DNA of 20,281 nt from an uncultured Actinomycetes bacterium. Its GTDB lineage: Bacteria; Actinomycetota; Actinomycetes; Nanopelagicales; Nanopelagicaceae. Positions 12,371 to 18,336 of this stretch are shown here, one piece after another. The notes under the pieces were generated by a model that ran no database searches, was not told where the DNA came from, and worked only from the letters and a program-made list of their open reading frames with translations. The position numbers and the translations under genes were made by a program. Position 1 is the stretch's first letter; every line of letters begins with the position of its first letter. The stretch lies in the NCBI GenBank assembly GCA_903953805.1, contig CAJBLC010000170.1:1-20281 (forward strand), given 5' to 3'.

Positions 12371-13738
12371 GTGGCTGATTTTGATCTCGTGATTCTTGGT
12401 GGCGGTTCGGGTGGTTACGCGGCCGCGCTGCGTGGCGCACAACTTGGTTTATCGGTTGCGCTTATCGAGAAGGATAAAGTCGGAGGAACGTGTCTGCACC
12501 GCGGATGTATCCCAACGAAGGCTCTCCTTCATGCCGGCGAAGTCGCAGATAGTTCACGTCACGCATCTGAATTTGGAGTAAATGCCCAATTCATCTCAAT
12601 GGATATGAATGCAGTCAACGCATATAAAGATGGCGTCGTTTCAAAGTTGCATAAAGGACTGCAGGGCCTCATAAAATCTCGAAATGTCACCTACGTTGAG
12701 GGAACTGGCCGATTGGTCTCCCCTAATACCGTTCAAGTAAATGGTGAGAATTACACTGGCAAGAACATCATCCTTGCAACTGGTTCATATCCACGTACTC
12801 TCCCAGGGCTCGAAATCGATGGTCGTCAGATTGTCACATCTGAAGAAGCGATGAAGTTCGACTATGTTCCAAAGAGCGTCATTGTTCTTGGTGGCGGAGT
12901 TATTGGATGCGAATTCGCATCAGTCTGGAATTCATTCGGTTCTGAGGTAACGATTGTTGAAGGGTTGCCACGATTGGTTGCTCTCGAAGATGAATCTTCA
13001 AGCAAGCAGCTCGAACGCGCCTTCCGTAAGCGCGGAATCAATTTTGTCACTGGCGTGAAGTTCGCTTCTGCAACAAAATCTGATGCCGGCGTAACCATCA
13101 CTCTAGAAAATGGCGCTACTCACACTGCCGATGTACTTCTCGTAGCAGTCGGTCGAGGCCCTGTTACCTCTGGTATCGGTTATGAAGAACAAGGCATTGC
13201 AATGGATCGTGGTTACATCACGGTAGATGAGAAATGCCGTACCAGTGTTCCAGGTGTCTGGGCGGTTGGCGACATCATCCCTACTCTTCAACTTGCTCAC
13301 GTCGGTTTTGCTGAGGGAATCATGGTTGCCGAGGAGATTGCAGGACTCAACCCGCGTGCCATTAATTACGACGGAATTCCAAAGGTTACATACTCTGAGC
13401 CTGAAGTTGCTTCTGTAGGCCTCTCAACTGCGGTTGCAAAGGAACGTGGTTACGACGTTGTTGAGTTGAGTTATGACCTTGCTGGTAATGGAAAGGCGAA
13501 TATCCTCAAGACCGCTGGTTCGATCAAACTGGTCGCGCAGAAGGATGGGCCAATTCTCGGTATTCACATGGTTGGTTCACGTGTTGGTGAGTTACTCGCC
13601 GAAGCACAATTGATCTTCAACTGGGAGGCAGATGCTTCCGATGTTGCACAACATATTCACGCTCACCCAACTCTCTCAGAAGCGATGGGCGAAGCGCATA
13701 TGGCACTTGCAGGCAAACCACTTCACGCACACGGGTAA
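12371..13738 (+). CDS. lpdA: Dihydrolipoamide dehydrogenase (E3)
   Basis: A 455-residue FAD flavoenzyme that reoxidises dihydrolipoyl groups with NAD+, serving 2-oxoacid dehydrogenases and glycine cleavage. The FAD-binding GGGSGGYAAALRGAQLG is at the N-terminus. The redox disulfide is Cys41/Cys46 in GGTCLHRGCIPTK. The NAD-binding GGGVIGCEFASVW lies mid-protein, and the second FAD contact is VWAVGDI. The active-site His432-Glu437 dyad is in HAHPTLSE near the C-terminus. I chose the GTG at 12371 because the protein then begins ADFDLVILGGG as in the family, and because GAAGGG lies 7 nt upstream as a Shine-Dalgarno sequence. An in-frame TTG at 12356 is less likely. This is one of the few genes here with a ribosome-binding site. 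sucB follows 15 nt later. Confidence 0.95.
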   Translation: MADFDLVILGGGSGGYAAALRGAQLGLSVALIEKDKVGGTCLHRGCIPTKALLHAGEVADSSRHASEFGVNAQFISMDMNAVNAYKDGVVSKLHKGLQGLIKSRNVTYVEGTGRLVSPNTVQVNGENYTGKNIILATGSYPRTLPGLEIDGRQIVTSEEAMKFDYVPKSVIVLGGGVIGCEFASVWNSFGSEVTIVEGLPRLVALEDESSSKQLERAFRKRGINFVTGVKFASATKSDAGVTITLENGATHTADVLLVAVGRGPVTSGIGYEEQGIAMDRGYITVDEKCRTSVPGVWAVGDIIPTLQLAHVGFAEGIMVAEEIAGLNPRAINYDGIPKVTYSEPEVASVGLSTAVAKERGYDVVELSYDLAGNGKANILKTAGSIKLVAQKDGPILGIHMVGSRVGELLAEAQLIFNWEADASDVAQHIHAHPTLSEAMGEAHMALAGKPLHAHG

Positions 13739-13753
13739 TAGGAGCAAATCGAG

Positions 13754-15406
13754 ATGACTTTTTCAGTAACGATGCCAGCACTTGGTGAATCAGTAACCGA
13801 AGGAACAGTTACTCGCTGGCTCAAGAACGAAGGCGATATGGTCGCCATGGATGAGCCACTACTCGAAGTATCAACCGACAAAGTTGATACCGAGATCCCA
13901 TCCCCTGCCGCTGGTATCTTGCAACGTATCGTTGTTCCTGTTGATTCAACGGTTGCTGTTGGAGCAGAACTCGCGATCATCTCATCCGATGCATCGGCTC
14001 CTGCTGCGCCTGTAGCTCCTGCCGCGCCTGCTGCTCCTGTTGCACCTGTTCACGTAGAAGCGCCAGTAGCACCTGCACCGGTAGCGCCAGCACCAGTGGC
14101 TACACCCGCTGCTCAAGCTGCTGGAGTTGTTGTAACGATGCCAGCACTTGGTGAATCTGTTACTGAAGGAACTGTCACACGTTGGCTCAAGGGAGTTGGC
14201 GATACCGTCGCTGTCGATGAGGCTCTCCTTGAAGTATCAACCGACAAAGTTGATACCGAGATCCCATCTCCTGCCGCTGGAACAATCATCTCCATCGATG
14301 TCCCAGTTGATTCAACTGTTGCGGTTGGCGCTCGCCTTGCTCTTATCGGAGTAGCTGGCGCTGTCGCAGCACCTGCACCTGTCCAAGCCCAAGAAGTGGT
14401 TGCGGTGGCACCGGTTCCAGCTGCGCCAGCGACCCAAGTACAAAACTTGCCTGTAAACCCAGCACCAGCTGCTCCTGCTGCTAACACCGATGCATATGTC
14501 ACTCCAATTGTCCGTAAATTGGCGGCTGAAAATGGCGTTGATCTCTCCCGTGTTCAGGGAACTGGAATCGGTGGACGTATCCGCAAGGAAGATATCTTGG
14601 CTGCAAAGCCAGCCCCTGTAGTCGCTGCACCATCAGCTGCTGCAAGCGCGCCATCTGCTGCGAAGCCTGCTGCAGTTGCCGTCTCACCACTTCGCGGTAC
14701 TACCGTCACCATGACACGTCTTCGCAAGGTCATTGCCGAGCGCATGGTCGAGTCACTACAGGTCGCCGCACAACTTACAACTGTCGTAGAAGTAGATGTC
14801 ACAAAGATTGATCGACTTCGCCAATCTGCAAAGGGTTCATTCGAGGCTCGTGAAGGTGTGAAGTTAACCTTCCTTCCATTCTTTGCCGTTGCAGTGTGTG
14901 AAGCGCTCAAGCAGCATCCGGTTTTGAATGCTTCTATTAATGGCGATCAAATCACTTATCACGGTGCAGAACATCTTGGAATCGCCGTCGACACAGAGCG
15001 CGGACTTCTTGTCCCAGTGATTCGCGATGCCGGCGATCTCAATATGGGTGGAGTTGCTCGCAAGATTTCTGATGTTGCAGCTCGTACTCGCGATAACAAG
15101 ATCACTCCAGATGAGCTTGGTGGTGGGACATTTACCATCACAAATACCGGAAGCCGCGGCGCACTCTTCGATACACCGATCATTAACCAACCTCAGGTTG
15201 CGATTCTCGGTCTCGGTTCAGTCGTGAAGCGTCCGATGGTCATGAAGGGCACCGATGGTGGAGAAACCATCGCTGTTCGCTCGATGGTCTACTTGGCACT
15301 CTCCTACGATCACCGCATCGTTGATGGTGCAGATGCCGCTCGCTTCTTGGTTACTCTCAAAGAGCGCCTCGAAGGTGGCAACTTCGAATCAGATCTAGGT
15401 CTCTAA
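13754..15406 (+). CDS. sucB: 2-oxoacid dehydrogenase E2 (dihydrolipoamide acyltransferase), two lipoyl domains
   Basis: A 550-residue E2 core protein. Lipoyl domain 1 (about 1-78) has the target Lys43 in STDKVDTEIP. Lipoyl domain 2 (about 125-200) has Lys165 in the identical motif, exactly 122 codons later. Ala-Pro-Val-rich flexible linkers separate the domains. The E3-binding domain begins at YVTPIVRKLAAENGVDL (about 248-284). The C-terminal acyltransferase domain ends with SYDHRIVDGADAARF, where His520 and Asp524 are the catalytic motif. Actinobacterial homologues are often annotated as succinyltransferase, but the M. tuberculosis one (DlaT) serves pyruvate dehydrogenase, so the acyl group is not certain here. 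GGAG lies 9 nt before the start. Together with lpdA it supplies E2 and E3; E1 is elsewhere. Confidence 0.94.
   Translation: MTFSVTMPALGESVTEGTVTRWLKNEGDMVAMDEPLLEVSTDKVDTEIPSPAAGILQRIVVPVDSTVAVGAELAIISSDASAPAAPVAPAAPAAPVAPVHVEAPVAPAPVAPAPVATPAAQAAGVVVTMPALGESVTEGTVTRWLKGVGDTVAVDEALLEVSTDKVDTEIPSPAAGTIISIDVPVDSTVAVGARLALIGVAGAVAAPAPVQAQEVVAVAPVPAAPATQVQNLPVNPAPAAPAANTDAYVTPIVRKLAAENGVDLSRVQGTGIGGRIRKEDILAAKPAPVVAAPSAAASAPSAAKPAAVAVSPLRGTTVTMTRLRKVIAERMVESLQVAAQLTTVVEVDVTKIDRLRQSAKGSFEAREGVKLTFLPFFAVAVCEALKQHPVLNASINGDQITYHGAEHLGIAVDTERGLLVPVIRDAGDLNMGGVARKISDVAARTRDNKITPDELGGGTFTITNTGSRGALFDTPIINQPQVAILGLGSVVKRPMVMKGTDGGETIAVRSMVYLALSYDHRIVDGADAARFLVTLKERLEGGNFESDLGL
13766..14280 (+). repeat. 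Intragenic direct repeat encoding the two lipoyl domains
   Basis: Two stretches recur at an exact 366-bp offset inside sucB. A 26-base run at 13766-13791 equals 14132-14157. A 38-base run at 13865-13902 equals 14231-14268, continuing with one mismatch for 12 more bases. Synonymous positions are identical within the runs, pointing to recent duplication or gene conversion. Between and beyond the runs the copies differ. Confidence 0.85.
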
Positions 15407-15413
15407 CCGCACG

Positions 15414-16304
15414 ATGCCTACTTCACTTCAACGTGTAGCGATAACAGGCTCAACCGGTCTAATCGGTAGCGCTCTCGTCGGTCATCTCCGTAGCGAAGGC
15501 CATACCGTTCAACGTCTTGTGCGCCGCAAAGCTGCTGCTCCAGATGAGATCTCATGGGATCCAAAGAATGGAACTATCGATACTGCAGCGCTAGAGGGTG
15601 TCGATGCTGTTATCCATCTTGCAGGTGCAAATGTTGGTGATCATCGCTGGACGAAAAAATATCGTGCTGAAATTCTCAACTCTCGACTACTTGGAACAAC
15701 GACGATTGCTCAAGCGGTCTCGACGGTAAAGCCAAAGGTCTTTATCTCTGGAAGCGCTATTGGCTTCTACGGTGAGACGGGAAACCGCGCTGTGAACGAG
15801 AGCGATCGCGGTGGCGATGATTTTCTCGCTGCAGTGTGTCGCGAATGGGAAGCCGCAGCCGATCTCGCTGGCGATACGCGAACAGTTAAGATCCGTACCG
15901 GTTTAGTTTTAGAACCTACTGGTGGTGCACTTGGACGCATGTTGCCACTCTTCCGCTTTGGCCTCGGTGGAAAAATTGGATCTGGTAAGCAATGGTGGTC
16001 GTGGATCACTCTGCATGATGAGATCCGCGCAATCTGTCATCTCTTAGAGAGTGATGTATCAGGGCCGATTAATCTCACGTCGCCAAACCCAGTCACCAAC
16101 CAAGAGTTCACCGCTGCTCTGGCTCGCGCGCTACATCGACCAGCACTATTCCCTGTCCCAGGTATTGCGCTTAAGACAGTTCTTGGTGGATTCTCAACAG
16201 AGATCCTTGGGTCAAAGAAAGTTCTTCCAACTGCACTGACTGAGTCAGGATTTACCTTTGATTATCCGCACCTTGTGAACGCGCTCGAAGAGCTCGCTCA
16301 ATAA
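15414..16304 (+). CDS. TIGR01777-family SDR epimerase/dehydratase-like protein
   Basis: A 296-residue extended short-chain dehydrogenase/reductase of the TIGR01777 (YfcH-like) group. The nucleotide-binding motif is AITGSTGLIGSAL at the N-terminus. Family landmarks are WDPKNGTID, VIHLAGANVGDHRWT, ISGSAIGFYGETG with the region of the catalytic Ser/Tyr, and VKIRTGLVLEPTGGALGRML. The C-terminal domain has GKQWWSWITLHDEI, NLTSPNPVTNQEF and GSKKVLPTALTESGF. The physiological reaction of this family is not established. It starts 8 bases past the sucB stop, likely in the lpdA-sucB transcript. In Mycobacterium the same family follows dlaT (Rv2216), with lipB and lipA next; here those genes are not the next ones. 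Its last 53 bases overlap the convergent FAD oxidoreductase gene. Confidence 0.92.
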   Translation: MPTSLQRVAITGSTGLIGSALVGHLRSEGHTVQRLVRRKAAAPDEISWDPKNGTIDTAALEGVDAVIHLAGANVGDHRWTKKYRAEILNSRLLGTTTIAQAVSTVKPKVFISGSAIGFYGETGNRAVNESDRGGDDFLAAVCREWEAAADLAGDTRTVKIRTGLVLEPTGGALGRMLPLFRFGLGGKIGSGKQWWSWITLHDEIRAICHLLESDVSGPINLTSPNPVTNQEFTAALARALHRPALFPVPGIALKTVLGGFSTEILGSKKVLPTALTESGFTFDYPHLVNALEELAQ

Positions 16305-17307
16305 TTACGCGCGCAACTTTTCTTCCGCTCTCCATCGCTCCCTGCTGAGATGGATAAGCACGATGATCCCCGATAACAAAGAGTCCTGGTTCAATCTCGA
16401 ACTGTGAGTACAACGGCTTTCCCGATGGATGAACCGGCAGACTCTTCTTAATCTCGTATCGAGCAATCAACTCCCAGCGAGAGGTATCCGTCTTCCAGAT
16501 CTTCGATAGCTCTCGACGAACTTCACTCTCGGAAGTGACCTGCAAAGTTGATGAAGAGAAGAGTTGCTTGCCATGTGGGGCATAAGAAGGAACGCGATCG
16601 GAGATCGCAAAGGTGTTGATGACGTTACCCGTTGAACAAACCGTGAATCTGCCCGCACCACCGATGTGACTGTCTGAAACGTGATACCACGTCGTTGAGC
16701 TAATCATGGGTGTAACTTCCAAACTAGCAACCAATTGATTAGCAGTCACAGCATCCGTCGCAACGACGATATGTTCCGCGCTGTAACGAGCGTGGTCCGT
16801 TTGCACCACTCCACTCTCGATCGAATGGACAGTCTCTCCATAGTGGATATCGGCCACCGGGCGAGCGAGTGCATCTGAGAATGCCGAAACTCCACCATCG
16901 ACAAATCCTGGTCGACCTTGAAGGAAACTCTTATAGATCTCGAAACGAATACGTGCTGAGACCTTCTTTGGCTCAGTGAGGAAGACACCACGAAGAAATG
17001 GTGTGGAAAGGTCGCTCAGTTTGTGCACGCCACCCGATATTCGGAAGGGAATTGCTCCATCAACCATAGGGGTTAAACGCAACTCATCGAGAATTCCCGA
17101 CCGTTTGATATTGGGATAGCCACGGTTAATAACCTGAAAACCGTGATCGAGGGTGTAACCATCGATGATGTCACTCTTGACTCGACCTCCCGGTCGATCG
17201 CTTGATTCAATAACGAGTGTGGATAAACCTGCACTCTGCAATGAACGAGCTGCCGTTAACCCCGACAACCCAGCGCCGACAACAATGCAATCAAAGTCTG
17301 CGCTCAT
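16252..17307 (-). CDS. FAD-dependent oxidoreductase (amine oxidase/phytoene dehydrogenase-like)
   Basis: A 351-residue flavoprotein. The N-terminus has the dinucleotide-binding motif VVGAGLSGLTAARSLQSAG, the FAD ribose-binding glutamate in LVIESSDRPGGRV and then DGYTLDHGFQVIN. A second FAD contact occurs at HIVVATDAV. The C-terminal GLFVIGDHRAYPSQQGAMESGRKVA is the usual FAD-closing segment of monoamine oxidase/phytoene desaturase-like enzymes. The substrate cannot be told; carotenoid, amine or porphyrinogen oxidation are all within the superfamily. The ATG at 17307 was chosen because it begins directly before the FAD motif and overlaps the upstream gene's stop as ATGA. The last 17 codons run antisense to the end of the SDR gene, a genuine 53-base tail-to-tail overlap. 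Confidence 0.87.
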   Translation of the reverse strand: MSADFDCIVVGAGLSGLTAARSLQSAGLSTLVIESSDRPGGRVKSDIIDGYTLDHGFQVINRGYPNIKRSGILDELRLTPMVDGAIPFRISGGVHKLSDLSTPFLRGVFLTEPKKVSARIRFEIYKSFLQGRPGFVDGGVSAFSDALARPVADIHYGETVHSIESGVVQTDHARYSAEHIVVATDAVTANQLVASLEVTPMISSTTWYHVSDSHIGGAGRFTVCSTGNVINTFAISDRVPSYAPHGKQLFSSSTLQVTSESEVRRELSKIWKTDTSRWELIARYEIKKSLPVHPSGKPLYSQFEIEPGLFVIGDHRAYPSQQGAMESGRKVARVIIERALRARSQGADNQR

Positions 17308-18317
17308 CGAATGGAAAGTTCTCGTGCCTGATCGATAATTGTTGCAACAGCAATGGCCTGACTCGTAGTCACTGGCCACTCCCCTTTACCTTGGAGGGCA
17401 TCGCGAACCATGGAATAAAAGGTCGCATAATTGCCTGGCAATGACTCATATTCCTCTTGGGCATCCCCGCGGTAGAGCTCTGCTTTGCTGCGAGTATCTT
17501 CAACCCACACACCATCATGCGGACGCTTACCAGAGCGAAGAAGTGGCTCTTGTGGATCTAATTCGTTGATGACGATCGAGCCTCGATCACCGCTCAGACG
17601 AATACGTGGACCAGGTGCACCAATGATTGCGCTAGCCGAGAGGTAAGAATCCACACCACTCTCATGCTTCAGTACGAGGACAACATCATCATCAGCGTAA
17701 CCTCGAATGGATCTGACTGATGCATGGACCAATTCAGCCGGGCCAAAGAGATGAAGCGCAGTTGAGATGAGGTGTGGCTGAAGATCTAAAAGGTTGCCGC
17801 CACCTTCAACCGTCGTAGAACGCTCACGCCATGATGCTGGATTCGGCTCCGGACGGAATCTCTCGAATCGAGAATCAAATCGAAATATATTGCCCAGTCT
17901 CCCTTGATTGAGGGCGAGCTTGAGAGTCAAAATATCGGAGTCCCACAAGCGATTGAAATATGTAGTAACCGGAACGCCTTCTTCGGTTGCGACGTTAATG
18001 ATCGCAACTGTCTCTTCCAAAGTGCGGCCCATAGGTTTATCAATTACCACTGGCACTTTCGCGCGAAGTCCAGCAATCGCATCTGATGCGTGCGCGGTAT
18101 TTGCACTCGCGACAACGAGCAGGTCTAATCCAAGTGCGATCAATTCGTCGATTGTCGACACAGCCATAGCATCAGGGAAATCTTCCTTGAGGTGTGCGAT
18201 TCGGTCAGGATTACTTGTGACGGCACCGACAACCTCAAAGCCAACGGATGCCAAGAGGGCGCCATGAAAATAGCGCCCTGCTAAGCCATAACCTGAGATT
18301 CCTACTCGTAAACTCAT
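17304..18317 (-). CDS. Gfo/Idh/MocA family oxidoreductase
   Basis: A 337-residue NAD(P)-dependent dehydrogenase. The N-terminal Rossmann motif is GISGYGLAGRYFHGALL. The segment VPVVIDKPMGRTLEE carries the family's catalytic-lysine region (usually EKP, here DKP). The C-terminal alpha/beta domain includes the GGGNLLDLQPHLISTALHLFG segment typical of the family. Substrates in this superfamily are usually sugars or inositols; none can be assigned. The ATG at 18317 fits the family N-terminus and has TACAGT 7 nt upstream. A longer in-frame extension would run into the MMPL gene and has no family support. The stop codon overlaps the start of the FAD oxidoreductase (ATGA), so the two redox enzymes are co-translated and may act in one pathway. 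Confidence 0.9.
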   Translation of the reverse strand: MSLRVGISGYGLAGRYFHGALLASVGFEVVGAVTSNPDRIAHLKEDFPDAMAVSTIDELIALGLDLLVVASANTAHASDAIAGLRAKVPVVIDKPMGRTLEETVAIINVATEEGVPVTTYFNRLWDSDILTLKLALNQGRLGNIFRFDSRFERFRPEPNPASWRERSTTVEGGGNLLDLQPHLISTALHLFGPAELVHASVRSIRGYADDDVVLVLKHESGVDSYLSASAIIGAPGPRIRLSGDRGSIVINELDPQEPLLRSGKRPHDGVWVEDTRSKAELYRGDAQEEYESLPGNYATFYSMVRDALQGKGEWPVTTSQAIAVATIIDQARELSIR

Positions 18318-18324
18318 GAGAGTT

Positions 18325-18330
18325 ACTGTA
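18325..18330 (-). promoter_or_regulatory. Leaderless -10 element of the Gfo/Idh/MocA gene
   Basis: The minus strand reads TACAGT, 7 nt before the ATG at 18317, in the 19-nt gap after the MMPL gene. It suggests an independent transcript for the two redox genes. Confidence 0.45.
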
Positions 18331-18336
18331 GTTGGA

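Noticed and set aside
13766..14280. Repeats as a CRISPR array or mobile repeat
   Set aside because: There are only two copies, in frame, encoding lipoyl domains.
14113..14502. 129-codon minus-strand frame inside sucB
   Set aside because: An open antisense frame is expected opposite Ala/Pro/Val-rich linkers; the product is low-complexity Ala/Thr.
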